Source: JAJKIV01 sp036741775 | GTDB taxonomy: Bacteria > Gemmatimonadota > Gemmatimonadetes > Gemmatimonadales > Gemmatimonadaceae | Length of the DNA stretch: 64,000 nt | Assembly: GCA_036741775.1 (NCBI GenBank) | Contig: DAINRQ010000019.1 | Coordinates: forward strand, 1 to 64,000 | Reading direction: 5' to 3' | In this document: in pieces, positions 8,488-17,869 of the stretch | How the letters are laid out: every line of letters begins with the position of its first letter | Position numbering within the stretch: position 1 is the stretch's first letter | Position numbers and translations under genes: made by a program | The notes under the pieces: generated by a model | The model's input: only the letters and a program-made list of their open reading frames with translations | Databases searched by the model: none | What the model was told of the DNA's origin: nothing

Positions 8488-10548
8488 TCAACGCCCGTCG
8501 GTGGACTCCCGCGCACCGGACGCATCTTCGACCGATGGGCGGGGCTCGGGCACGAGCTCGCGCTCGAAGCGGCGCAGCGTGATGTCATCGCGCGTGCGCT
8601 CACCACCCCATTCTGCGGCCGCGTCGGCGAGGTGCGCGCGTCGCACGGCAATCATCATGGAGAGCACCTCGCATCCGTCGGGCGTGACGCCGAACCGGCG
8701 CGTGCCATCCATCTCGGTCGTGCGGACGGAGAGCAGGCCTCGCCCCAGGAGCTGATCGGCTCCAGCGTCCAGGCGACTCGCATCCGCCGCGTGGTCGCGC
8801 GCGAGCTCAGTCACCGACGCATCCGGGCGCTCCTCGAGCTGAATGAGGAGCCACGCCGCGGCCGGAGACAGGTCTACGCGAGCCTCCGTGACGAGGCGCG
8901 TGAGGTACTCGCGTCGCAGGTCACGGTTCGCGAGCGCCGCGAGGCCACGCTTCAACTCGTCGAGCGAGTCGCCGCGCACCGGCATCGCGAACGCCTCACC
9001 AACGCGCCTGGACGATTCGGCTTCCGCGGCGATGGTCTGCCGCAACGGGTGCTCCGGCAGCAACAGCGAGAGAAAGAAGCCGACGAGCGCCACGACTGAC
9101 GCCGCCAGAAACACGGTGGACAAGGACGACGCGAACGCATGGGCATACGCGTCCCGCACCGGAGGCGACAGCGCCGCCAGCATCTCGGTCGTGATGGCGG
9201 CGCCGGCCGCCGGTACATCAGCCGTACCCGCAGGAAGACGGGCGATCAGCTCACCGCCCAGGCGCCCGGCGAAGATGGCACCGAGGATCGCGGTGCCGAC
9301 CGAGCCGCCGATGAAACGGAACAGCGTCGCGCCCGACGTCGCCACGCCGAGCTCGCGATAGTCCACGGCGTTCTGCACGGTGATCACGAGCACTTGCATC
9401 ACCATGCCGAGCCCGAGGCCAATGATCAGCATGATGCCTGACGCGACGGGCATGCTCGTCTCGGGCGTCATCCCCGATAACAGGAAGAGGCCGACGGTCA
9501 TCACGGCTGTGCCGATCACCGGAAACACCTTGTAGCGCCCGGTACGGCTGATGATCTGCCCCGATGCGATGGACGTCAGCAGCATGCCGCCCATCTGTGG
9601 CAGCATCTGCAGTCCCGACTCGGTGGGTGTGGCGCCTTTCGCTACCTGGAGAAACAACGGCAGGTACGTGACCGACCCGAACAAGGCAAACCCGACGACG
9701 AAGCCAACGAGTGACGCCACCCAGAACGCGCGATTCGCGAACAGGCGCAGCGGCAACACCGGCTCCGCCGCGCGTCGCTCCACGATAATGAACGCCGCGG
9801 TCGCGACGACGGCCATCACGCCTAACGAAACGATGACCGGCGAATCCCAGGCATACGTCGTTCCGCCGAGATCGGCAACGAGAACGATGGCACTGAGCGC
9901 GCTAGCCAGCAGCCCGGCCCCGGCGTAGTCGATGGCATGGCGAACACGTCGCGACTGGGCTGGGAGCGTGATCGCGAGCACGACAAGCGCGAGCAAGCCG
10001 AGCGGGAGATTGATGTAGAAGATCCACCGCCACGAGAGGTGCGTCGTGAAGTAGCCGCCGAGGAGCGGTCCGGCGACGCTCGCCACGCCGAACACCGCGC
10101 CGAAGATGCCCTGATACCTGCCGCGATCGCGCGCGGGGACGATGTCGCCGACGATGGCCTGCGTCGTGACCATCAGCCCGCCGCCTCCGAAACCCTGGAT
10201 GGCGCGGTAGATGATGAGCTGCGTCATCGAGCGGCTCATGCCGCAGAGCGCGGAGCCGATGAGGAAGACCACGATCGCGCCCTGCATGATCCGCTTGCGG
10301 CCGTACAGGTCGCCAAGCTTCCCGTACAGCGGCATGACGACCGTCTGCGCGAGCAGGTAGGCCGTCACGACCCAGGCGAGGTGGTTCAGCCCGCCGAGCT
10401 CGCCGACAACCGTAGGGAGCGCCGTGGACACGATCGTCGAGTCGAGCGCGGCCAGCAGCATGGCGAGCACCAGGCCGCTGAACACGACGAGGATCTGTTT
10501 GTGATCGAGCGGCGCTGCGGGAGCGGAGGCAGCGGGAACAGCGGTCAT
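8488..10548 (-). CDS. DHA2-type MFS drug efflux transporter with C-terminal winged-helix domain
   Basis: A 686-residue protein from the ATG at 10548. The first 500 or so residues form a 14-helix DHA2 (EmrB/QacA) proton-driven exporter: motif A appears as GKLGDLYGRKR, motif C as GVASVAGPLLGGYF. The last 170 residues are soluble and include a MarR/PadR-like winged-helix pattern (AAAWLLIQLEERPDASVTELARDHAADASRLDAGADQ, then a wing ending RRFGVTPDGCEVL). A transporter carrying its own DNA-binding-like domain is unusual; the domain could instead mediate protein contact. The gene stands alone between comM and the larE-like gene. Start choice is by homology; the Shine-Dalgarno is weak. Confidence 0.88.
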   Translation of the reverse strand: MTAVPAASAPAAPLDHKQILVVFSGLVLAMLLAALDSTIVSTALPTVVGELGGLNHLAWVVTAYLLAQTVVMPLYGKLGDLYGRKRIMQGAIVVFLIGSALCGMSRSMTQLIIYRAIQGFGGGGLMVTTQAIVGDIVPARDRGRYQGIFGAVFGVASVAGPLLGGYFTTHLSWRWIFYINLPLGLLALVVLAITLPAQSRRVRHAIDYAGAGLLASALSAIVLVADLGGTTYAWDSPVIVSLGVMAVVATAAFIIVERRAAEPVLPLRLFANRAFWVASLVGFVVGFALFGSVTYLPLFLQVAKGATPTESGLQMLPQMGGMLLTSIASGQIISRTGRYKVFPVIGTAVMTVGLFLLSGMTPETSMPVASGIMLIIGLGLGMVMQVLVITVQNAVDYRELGVATSGATLFRFIGGSVGTAILGAIFAGRLGGELIARLPAGTADVPAAGAAITTEMLAALSPPVRDAYAHAFASSLSTVFLAASVVALVGFFLSLLLPEHPLRQTIAAEAESSRRVGEAFAMPVRGDSLDELKRGLAALANRDLRREYLTRLVTEARVDLSPAAAWLLIQLEERPDASVTELARDHAADASRLDAGADQLLGRGLLSVRTTEMDGTRRFGVTPDGCEVLSMMIAVRRAHLADAAAEWGGERTRDDITLRRFERELVPEPRPSVEDASGARESTDGR

Positions 10549-10752
10549 TCGTGCCTGAGGAACTCGTGGACGGCCGCGCCACACTCGGGACGATCGTCGG
10601 GCGCGGCCGGAATCTACGAGAGGGCAAGATGAGTGCTTCCCCTTCGGTATCCAGTCGGACGGCTTGGCGCGCCGCAGCGGCTCCTCCGCGGAACTGTTCG
10701 ATGGCTTCGAAGCGGTGACGTCGCCGCTACGTGGATAGCACTCGGCGGGCGA

Positions 10753-12369
10753 TCAGGACCCGGAGGCCGACACGACAGCCGCTTCGCCGCGAAGCTCGAT
10801 CTCCGTGCGCGGCTCCATCGGCCGATACCGCAGCGCCTCCGCCACGTGCGTCCAGGCGATGGCGTCGGAGTCGTCGAGGTCCGCGATGGTGCGCGCGACC
10901 TTGAGAACGCGGTGATACGCTCGCGCCGACAACCCACTCCGCTCGGCCACCGAGGCGAGGAGGTCGCGCGCGTCGGCCTCCACCGGCGTTCGCGTGTCGA
11001 GCCAGCGCCCCGAGGCGTGCGCGTTGCACCGCACGCGGGCAATGCCTCGATAACGGCCGCGCTGTCGTGCCCGCGCCTTTTCTACACGCGCACGAACTGT
11101 AGCCGAGGTTTCCCCACCCTCGCGGCGCCCGAGCTCACGAACCGGCACCGCCGAGAGTCGCACCTGCATGTCGATGCGGTCGGCCAGCGGACCCGAGAGG
11201 CGCGACTGATGGTGCGCGATCTCGGACGACGCGCACGAGCACCCGCCGCGCGGGTCGCCGGCGCGCCCGCACGGGCACGGGTTCATGGCGCCCACGAGCG
11301 TGAACTGTGCGGGGAACGTGACCGCGGTGCTGGCGCGCGCGATGACGACGCGCCCGTCCTCGAGCGGTTGGCGGAGGGCATCGAGCACGTGGCGCGGAAT
11401 CTCCTGCAGTTCGTCGAGGAACAGCACGCCGTGGTGAGCGAGGCTCACCTCTCCGGGCCGCGGGTTGCTGCCGCCACCGATGAGTCCCGCGGCAGACAGG
11501 GTGTGATGCGGCGCTCGGAACGGTCGCGTGACCGCGGGCGCGGCGCCCGGCGCCAGCAGCCCGGCGACGGAGTGAATGGCAACCACCTCGAGCGTCTCCT
11601 CCTCGCTCAGCGACGGGAGGATGGTCGGGAGCCGCCGGGCGAGCATGGTCTTTCCCGCACCGGGCGGCCCTATCATGAGGACCGCATGCGATCCAGCCGC
11701 CGCGATCTCGAGCGCGCGCTTGGCGACGTCCTGTCCGATGACGTCGGCGAGATCCACGACTTCGCCGGCGTCACCTTTCGGTGCCGTGGTCTGACAGACG
11801 TCCGGAGGGTGCAGGCGCCCGCTCTGCAGCTGTGCCACGGCATCCGCCAGCGTCGCGGGCGCTGTGAGTCGAAGTCGGGAGACGAGCGCTGCCTCGGCCA
11901 CGTTAGGTGGTGGGAGTAGGAGCGTCGGCGGTGGCCCGCTGACCGCTCCGCTCGCACGCTTCCGACGTCCTTCCCCACCGAGCCGTCTCGCCACGGAGAG
12001 CGTTCCGCGGACCGGCCGCAGGGCGCCGTCGAGGCCGAGCTCTCCGATGGCGACGACGGAGCTCAGGGACTCGGGGTCGAGCTGGCCGGTGGCAGCGAGG
12101 AAGCCTAACGCGATTGGCAGGTCGAACGAGCTACCTTCCTTGCGTACATCGGCGGGCGCGAGGTTGATCGTGACGCGCCGGTGGGGCACGATGAACCCGC
12201 TATTCGCGAGCGCCGCGCTGACGCGTTCGCGACTCTCCTTGACCGCGCCGGCGGCGAGCCCGACGATGGTCCACATGGGCAGGCCCAGGGCGACGTCCAC
12301 CTCGACGGTGACGTCGTAGGCGTCGATGCCAAGCACGGCGGCGGAGCGGACGGCGGCGAGCACGAGCAC
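10753..12369 (-). CDS. comM: YifB/ComM family Mg-chelatase-like AAA+ ATPase
   Basis: A 538-residue protein of the ComM family. In Haemophilus and Vibrio, ComM is a hexameric helicase that promotes branch migration during natural transformation. The N-terminal Lon-like domain (VRSAAVLGIDAYDVTVEVDV) is followed by the AAA+ module with Walker A GPPGAGKT, Walker B GVLFLDELQE and sensor MNPCPCG, and by the C-terminal chelatase-like domain. The linker near residues 150-165 contains an Arg/Pro-rich insertion. The presence of comM is relevant to the octamer motif found throughout the window: one exact copy lies inside this gene (12103-12110) and one 7-of-8 copy at 11901. Confidence 0.93.
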   Translation of the reverse strand: MLVLAAVRSAAVLGIDAYDVTVEVDVALGLPMWTIVGLAAGAVKESRERVSAALANSGFIVPHRRVTINLAPADVRKEGSSFDLPIALGFLAATGQLDPESLSSVVAIGELGLDGALRPVRGTLSVARRLGGEGRRKRASGAVSGPPPTLLLPPPNVAEAALVSRLRLTAPATLADAVAQLQSGRLHPPDVCQTTAPKGDAGEVVDLADVIGQDVAKRALEIAAAGSHAVLMIGPPGAGKTMLARRLPTILPSLSEEETLEVVAIHSVAGLLAPGAAPAVTRPFRAPHHTLSAAGLIGGGSNPRPGEVSLAHHGVLFLDELQEIPRHVLDALRQPLEDGRVVIARASTAVTFPAQFTLVGAMNPCPCGRAGDPRGGCSCASSEIAHHQSRLSGPLADRIDMQVRLSAVPVRELGRREGGETSATVRARVEKARARQRGRYRGIARVRCNAHASGRWLDTRTPVEADARDLLASVAERSGLSARAYHRVLKVARTIADLDDSDAIAWTHVAEALRYRPMEPRTEIELRGEAAVVSASGS

Positions 12370-12431
12370 ACGATACGGCCGGCTGTCGCTCCAGGCGGCA
12401 TCGAAACGTCGCGCGTCCGGGCTGAAGCCCG

Positions 12432-13499
12432 CTAGCGAATGTGCAGCACAGCGATCGCCGCGATGCCGAGTACGACCAGGACCACGAGCGAAAGCGTCAC
12501 CGCCGCGACCACGCGCGACCCGGCCCGCGCGACCGCCCGCGGATCAGCGCTCAGTCCGAGCGCCGCCATCGCGAGAATCGTGAGGTTGGTCGATGTCACG
12601 CGCGCGGGCGACACCCAGCCCGATGGAAGCACGCCAACACCGCGGAGCGCGGCGACCACCACGAAGCCCACAATGAACCACGGTACGAGCAAGCCGAGCG
12701 ACGGCAAACGTGCGTCGCGCGCCATGCCGGACGTGAGCGACTCCCGTCGCATCCGCGCGCGACGCACCCACAGCGCGAAGAACAGCACCACGGGACCCAG
12801 CATGAGCACGCGGACGAGCTTCACCAGCGTGGCGACGTCACCCGCGAGCGCACTCACCGGAAACGCCGCCGCGAGCACCTGCGGAACCGCGTACACCGTC
12901 AATCCCGCCAGCACGCCGTACTGGTAGTGCGTGAGGCCTAACGGCGAGATGAGTAACGGCAGCAGTAGTACGACCGCGACGCCGAGAATGGCCGTGAACG
13001 CGACGGACGACGCCACGTCGTGTGGGTCGCCGTCGATGACCGGGGCCACGGCCGCGATCGCCGAGTTGCCGCAGATCGCGTTGCCCGTCGCGACGAGGAT
13101 CGCGAGCTTGGGTGACAACCCCAGTGCTCGCGCGATGCCGACACCGATCGCGAGCCCGCCAGCCACGATTACAACGATCGCGAACGCGAGCACCGCCCCC
13201 GCGCGCGCGAGCAGCGCGAAGTCGATGGATACGCCAAGCAGCACGACCGCGATCTCGAGCAGGGTCTTGCTCGCGAAGCGTATTCCCGGGTGATAGGCCT
13301 CGCTCGGCGTCCAGACGAGGCGTACCACCATGCCGAGGATGAGCGCGACGACGAGCGCCTCGATGACGGGGTGCCCCATCTGCCGCGTCTCGATCGCCGC
13401 GACGCCGACCGACACGACGGCCACGAGCGCGGCGACGACCAGCCCCGGCACGAGGCGGGGGACGGACGCGGGCGCTATCGCCGAGTCGTCAGCGGCCAA
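12432..13499 (-). CDS. YeiH/UPF0324 family putative sulfate exporter
   Basis: A 355-residue membrane protein with about ten hydrophobic segments. The family hallmark GNAICGNSAIAAVAPVI is present in the middle, with a preceding helix LLEIAVVLLGVSI, typical of the UPF0324/PSE family. Members are predicted anion exporters; a sulfate or organosulfonate substrate has been proposed for some relatives, but no substrate can be read here. It lies about 60 bases upstream of comM and about 25 bases downstream of the metallophosphoesterase gene on the same strand, so the genes may be co-transcribed. Confidence 0.85.
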   Translation of the reverse strand: MAADDSAIAPASVPRLVPGLVVAALVAVVSVGVAAIETRQMGHPVIEALVVALILGMVVRLVWTPSEAYHPGIRFASKTLLEIAVVLLGVSIDFALLARAGAVLAFAIVVIVAGGLAIGVGIARALGLSPKLAILVATGNAICGNSAIAAVAPVIDGDPHDVASSVAFTAILGVAVVLLLPLLISPLGLTHYQYGVLAGLTVYAVPQVLAAAFPVSALAGDVATLVKLVRVLMLGPVVLFFALWVRRARMRRESLTSGMARDARLPSLGLLVPWFIVGFVVVAALRGVGVLPSGWVSPARVTSTNLTILAMAALGLSADPRAVARAGSRVVAAVTLSLVVLVVLGIAAIAVLHIR

Positions 13500-13523
13500 T
13501 CGCGAGTCGGTGGACAGGTCTCC

Positions 13524-14702
13524 TCATGCACATCGCGCCCGTCGTGCTCGCCCGACATCCAGCGCGGTCGGCGCGCGCCGCAACGTCACTACCGTCACCT
13601 CGGGCAACGCGCCGAGTCGAAATGGAATCCCCCAGTAACCCGTCCCCGGATTGATGTAGAGCAGCGAATCGCGCTCGCGGTATGCGCCCATCGCGTGCTT
13701 CAGAAACGGCGACGCGAGACTCCATCCCAACCGTGGCACCGCGAACTGCCCCCAGTGCGTGTGGCCGCTCAACGTGAGCGACACGCCTCGCGCGACGAGC
13801 GCGGGCCACAACGCGGGGTTGTGTGCGAGTGCGATGACCGTCGCACCGTTAGGCGCGCCGGCCAGCGTCCGATCCACGTCCGGCGCCGCACGACTCTGCC
13901 CTCGCCGGCCGCCAGCGGGATCGCCCGTGCCCGCCAGCACGAGCGTCGCATCGCCGCGCCGGATGATGTGTGCCTCGTTCAGCAGGAGCCGCGCGGGCAC
14001 CTCGCTGCGCAGGCGTTGCTCCACCGCCTCCCAGCCCGCATACACGTCGTGGTTTCCGGCGATCATGAAGACACCCAACGGCGCGTCGAGCTGCCCCACC
14101 GTCGCCGCGTACATGGCGACGTCCTCCGCGCGGTCATCCACGAGATCGCCGGTCACCGCGATCACGTCGGGCTTCGCGTCGCGGACGGTCGCCACGACGC
14201 GCGAGAGAAAACGCTTCGAGGTGTGCGGACCGACGTGCAGATCCGAGACCTGCGCGATCACGAGCCCATCGAACTCGGGCGGGAGTCCGGGAATCGACGC
14301 CTCGACCCGCCTGACGACCAGCTGCTTCGAGCCGAGGTAGCCGGCGATGAGGAGCGACCCGGCGATGGCGAGCACCGTCGCCGCGGCGAGTCGGCCGCCT
14401 AACAGGGCGTTCCCGAACAACGCCCCGACGAAAATGCCAAGCGCCCCGCCGCCAGCGACGAGCGGCAGCAACAGCTGCGTGTACCAGAACGGACGGACGA
14501 CGAGCAGGCGGAACGCCGCGTCAGGGTAGAACGGCCACCCACGCCAGCGGGCGAACACGACGAGCGGAAGCGTCGTGTAGAGCGCGATCGACGCCACGAC
14601 GAGCGTCGCGAACGGAAAGAGGCCGTTGGCGAGCGAACCGATGGTGAGCCAGCACGCACCCAGGTACAGCCCCACGCGCGCGGCAATGACCGTGACTCTC
14701 AT
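13524..14702 (-). CDS. membrane-anchored metallophosphoesterase
   Basis: A 392-residue calcineurin-like phosphoesterase. About five hydrophobic segments occupy the first 150 residues, followed by the two-metal catalytic domain with SDLHVG, TGDLVDD, AGNHDVY and SGHTHWGQF, the full metal-ligand set. This architecture matches the YkuE-like membrane phosphoesterases; some relatives hydrolyse UDP-diacylglucosamine or other lipids, but the substrate is not determined here. It is encoded between a YeiH-type transporter and an NRAMP-related transporter, all on the minus strand. Confidence 0.88.
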   Translation of the reverse strand: MRVTVIAARVGLYLGACWLTIGSLANGLFPFATLVVASIALYTTLPLVVFARWRGWPFYPDAAFRLLVVRPFWYTQLLLPLVAGGGALGIFVGALFGNALLGGRLAAATVLAIAGSLLIAGYLGSKQLVVRRVEASIPGLPPEFDGLVIAQVSDLHVGPHTSKRFLSRVVATVRDAKPDVIAVTGDLVDDRAEDVAMYAATVGQLDAPLGVFMIAGNHDVYAGWEAVEQRLRSEVPARLLLNEAHIIRRGDATLVLAGTGDPAGGRRGQSRAAPDVDRTLAGAPNGATVIALAHNPALWPALVARGVSLTLSGHTHWGQFAVPRLGWSLASPFLKHAMGAYRERDSLLYINPGTGYWGIPFRLGALPEVTVVTLRRAPTALDVGRARRARCA

Positions 14703-14730
14703 GCGGGAAAGGTATGCTACGGTTCGGTAA

Positions 14731-15990
14731 TCACCCGGCCAGCGAACGCACGCCGTTTACCAGCGCCGTGCCTCCCATGGCAGCCATGGCCGCGGCGACG
14801 ACCCAGCCGCAGACGGTGAGCCAGCGCGGATGCCGATAGCTCCCCACAATCGACGGTCGGTTCGCGGCAACGAGCATGACGCCGAGGGAGATCGGGAGGA
14901 TGAGACCATTCAGGGCGCCAACGAGGATGAGCGTTCGCACCGGTCGCCCAACGATGGCGAACACGATCGTCGACACCGCAATGAACACGATGATCAGCTC
15001 ACGCCAGTGTCGGTCGAACGTTCCGCCAAGCGACCGCAGGAACGACACGGACGTGTACGCCGAGCCGACCACCGAGGTGATAGCCGCCGCCCACATCACG
15101 AGCCCGAATACGCGGTAGCCTACTTCGCCGGCGGCGAGACGAAAGACCGACGCGGGCGGGTTGGCTGGATCGAGGCGGAGCCCCTGCGACACGACGCCGA
15201 GCGCGGCGAGAAACAGGACGATCCGCATGATCGAGGCGATGCCGATCCCGGAGCTCGCCGAACGCATGACTTCCCCCATGCGCGCGCGCCCGGTAATGCC
15301 GGCGTCGAGCAGCCGGTGCGCCCCGGCAAAGGTGATGTAGCCGCCAACCGTGCCCCCAACGAGCGTGACGATCGCGAGCATGTCGATCCGCGTGGGGAGC
15401 ACCGTCCGCACGACCGCGTCGCCGACGGGCGGTCGAGACGCCATGGCGACGTACACCGTGAGCGCCACCATGACGATCCCCATGACCTGCGCGAACCGAT
15501 CCATCGCACGACCCGCCTCGCGAACGAGGAAGATCGCGACCGCGATGGCGGCGCTCGCGACGGCGCCGGCAAGGGTGGGGATGCCGAGCAGGACGTTGGC
15601 TCCAAGCCCCGCGCCGGCAACGTTGCCGATGTTGAACGCGAGCCCGCCGAGCACGATGAGCGCGATCAGCAGGTGCCCGAGCCCGGGGAACACGGCGTTC
15701 GCGACGTCCTGCGCTCGGCGCTCCGTCACCGCGATCACGCGCCAGACGTTGAGCTGGGCGCCCAGGTCGAACAGGATCGAGATGAGGATCGCGAAACCGA
15801 AGCTCGCGCCGAGTTGTTGCGTGAAGACCGTCGTCTGCGTGAGGAACCCCGGGCCGACGGCCGACGTGGCCATGAGGAAGGCCGCGCCGATAATGACGCT
15901 GAGAACTCCCGTGCCTCCGGACGTCCGCCGTGACCCCGCCCGCGTCAGGTCCGGGGCCGGCGACGACGCGCCGGCGGCGTCGTCACTCAC
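14731..15990 (-). CDS. NRAMP-related divalent cation transporter-like protein
   Basis: A 419-residue protein with about eleven membrane segments and overall NRAMP (MntH) layout. The canonical metal-binding DPGN of helix 1 is replaced by SAVGPGFLTQTT, and the helix-6 region reads YITFAGAHRLLDAG instead of the usual MPHN box, so transport of Mn or Fe by the standard mechanism is doubtful. Divergent NRAMP-like groups such as YcsG-type proteins show similar changes. It starts at GTG, which overlaps the stop of the upstream acyl-CoA ligase (GTGA). Confidence 0.8.
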   Translation of the reverse strand: MSDDAAGASSPAPDLTRAGSRRTSGGTGVLSVIIGAAFLMATSAVGPGFLTQTTVFTQQLGASFGFAILISILFDLGAQLNVWRVIAVTERRAQDVANAVFPGLGHLLIALIVLGGLAFNIGNVAGAGLGANVLLGIPTLAGAVASAAIAVAIFLVREAGRAMDRFAQVMGIVMVALTVYVAMASRPPVGDAVVRTVLPTRIDMLAIVTLVGGTVGGYITFAGAHRLLDAGITGRARMGEVMRSASSGIGIASIMRIVLFLAALGVVSQGLRLDPANPPASVFRLAAGEVGYRVFGLVMWAAAITSVVGSAYTSVSFLRSLGGTFDRHWRELIIVFIAVSTIVFAIVGRPVRTLILVGALNGLILPISLGVMLVAANRPSIVGSYRHPRWLTVCGWVVAAAMAAMGGTALVNGVRSLAG

Positions 15991-17687
15991 GCGGAGCTCG
16001 TCCGCGACGCCGGGTTCGAGGCCGTCGTGCTCGACGCCGGGACCGGTGGGGCGTTAGGCATCACGGCGAACACGTCGCGGAAGCGCTCGCGAAGCACGCT
16101 CTTCAAGTACTTGCCCGTCCCCGAGCGGGGGATCGACTCGACGAGCATCACTTCGTCAGGCAGCCACCACTTCGCGAAATGCGGTGCCAGATGCGCGCGC
16201 ACCGACTCGAGCGTCGGCGTTCGCCCGGGCCGCGGCACGACCACCGCCACAGGGCGCTCATCCCATCTGACGTGAGGCACGGCGATCACGACCGCCTCCG
16301 CGACGTCCGGATGGGACAGCAACATCCCCTCGAGCGCGACGCTGCTGATCCACTCGCCGCCGGACTTCACGAGGTCCTTCGCGCGATCCTGAATCGTGAT
16401 GCAGCCACGCCGGTCGATCGACACGATGTCCCCGGTGCGGAACCAGCCATCCTCAGTGAACCGGTCGGCGGATTCGGGTGAGTTGTAGTAGGCACGCGCG
16501 ACCCACGGCCCGCGCACCTCGAGCTCACCCATGGTGTCGCCGTCCCACGGAGCGAGGTCTCCTTCGTCGCGCCTCGCGCGAATCTCCACGAACGGCAACG
16601 GAATGCCCGCTTTCGCCCGATAGGCGAACTGCGCGTCACTCGGCGCCTCCTCGAGGTCGCTCGTCACTGTGCTCACGGAGCCGACCGGGCTCGTCTCCGT
16701 CATTCCCCACCCCTGCAGGATGTACAGGCCGTGGCGATCCTGGAACGCGCGAATGAGCGCTTCGGGCACGGCCGCACCGCCCACCAGCATCCGCCGGAGC
16801 GCGCTCAGGTCGTGGCGCGTGGGGTTCGCATCGAGGTACTGCAGAATGCCGAGCCAGATCGTCGGCACGCCGGCGGCCATCGTCACGCGCTCCTGCTCGA
16901 AGAGCTCGACGAGGCTCGCCGGATCGAGGTGCGGCCCGGGCAGCACCTGGCGCGCACCGATCACCGCGGAGGTGAACGGCAGCCCCCACGCGTTCGCGTG
17001 GAACATGGGCACCACCGCGAGCGTCGTATCCCGCTCGGTGACCCCGGTCACGTCGGAGATCAACGTGCCGAGCGTGTGCAGGCACAGCGAGCGATGCGAG
17101 TAGAGCACTCCCTTCGGCCGCCCGGTCGTGCCCGACGTATAGCACATCATCGCGGCGTCGGATTCGGCGAGGTCGGGATATTCGTAGAGCGGGTGGCCGG
17201 AGTCGACGAGCTCCTCGTAATCGATGGTATCAGGCGGCAGCGGCGTGTCGGCGTTCTCACGTACCATCACCACGTGCTTGAACGCCACGCGCGCGCGAAG
17301 CTGCTCGGCGAGCGGCATGAGCGACTCATCGACGATGAGCGCGACGTCGCCGGCATGCGAGGCGATGTACGCGAGCTCGTCGATGTGCAGGCGCAGGTTG
17401 AGCGTGTGGAGCACCGCGCCGGAGCACGGCACGCCGAAATACGCCTCGAGGTGTCGAAGGTGGTTCCAGCAGAGCGTCGCAACCCGATCGCCGCGCCCGA
17501 CGCCGAGCCGCGCGAAGGCCGATCCGAGCTTCCGCGCCCGCTTCAACGCGCGGGCGTAGGACGATCGCTCGAGTGCTCGATCGGCGCGGCGCGAGACGAT
17601 CTCCTTGTGCCCGAACATCGCCTCGGTGCGGCGGAGCATCGCCGTGATCGTGAGCGGATACTCCATCATGAGCCCGTCCATGCGCAC
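15987..17687 (-). CDS. long-chain fatty-acid-CoA ligase-like AMP-forming enzyme
   Basis: A 566-residue adenylate-forming ligase that activates a carboxylic acid through an acyl-AMP and transfers it to CoA. The P-loop is YTSGTTGRPKGV, the adenine-binding box GWGMTETSP, the hinge motif ends WFRTGDIVSID.RG and the C-terminal catalytic lysine lies in PRSGTGKYLK. Similarity of GDRVATLCWNHLRHLEAYFGVPCSGAVLHTLN to the Thermus long-chain enzyme supports medium- or long-chain substrates. The last 30 residues are a low-complexity Ser/Ala tail. The start ATG at 17687 could be replaced by internal ATGs at residues 3, 7 or 8. Confidence 0.9.
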   Translation of the reverse strand: MRMDGLMMEYPLTITAMLRRTEAMFGHKEIVSRRADRALERSSYARALKRARKLGSAFARLGVGRGDRVATLCWNHLRHLEAYFGVPCSGAVLHTLNLRLHIDELAYIASHAGDVALIVDESLMPLAEQLRARVAFKHVVMVRENADTPLPPDTIDYEELVDSGHPLYEYPDLAESDAAMMCYTSGTTGRPKGVLYSHRSLCLHTLGTLISDVTGVTERDTTLAVVPMFHANAWGLPFTSAVIGARQVLPGPHLDPASLVELFEQERVTMAAGVPTIWLGILQYLDANPTRHDLSALRRMLVGGAAVPEALIRAFQDRHGLYILQGWGMTETSPVGSVSTVTSDLEEAPSDAQFAYRAKAGIPLPFVEIRARRDEGDLAPWDGDTMGELEVRGPWVARAYYNSPESADRFTEDGWFRTGDIVSIDRRGCITIQDRAKDLVKSGGEWISSVALEGMLLSHPDVAEAVVIAVPHVRWDERPVAVVVPRPGRTPTLESVRAHLAPHFAKWWLPDEVMLVESIPRSGTGKYLKSVLRERFRDVFAVMPNAPPVPASSTTASNPASRTSSA

Positions 17688-17869
17688 CCCCGGTGTGGAG
17701 TTGCAGGCGACGCCAGAAGTTGATCGCTCAGGCCCCGTCGCCCGTGGATGACGCGCCCGCTCCTCTCGCCGGCGGGAACCTGCCCCGCCTGGAGGGCTCT
17801 GTAAAGGTCGGACGGCAGGAAAAACGCGCGAGCGCCCCGGATGCAGCGGTACCCCGAACGGTACGCAGA

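Noticed and set aside
13290..14402. Plus-strand open frame of 370 codons opposite YeiH and metallophosphoesterase genes
   Set aside because: Spans two real genes on the other strand and has shadow-type composition.
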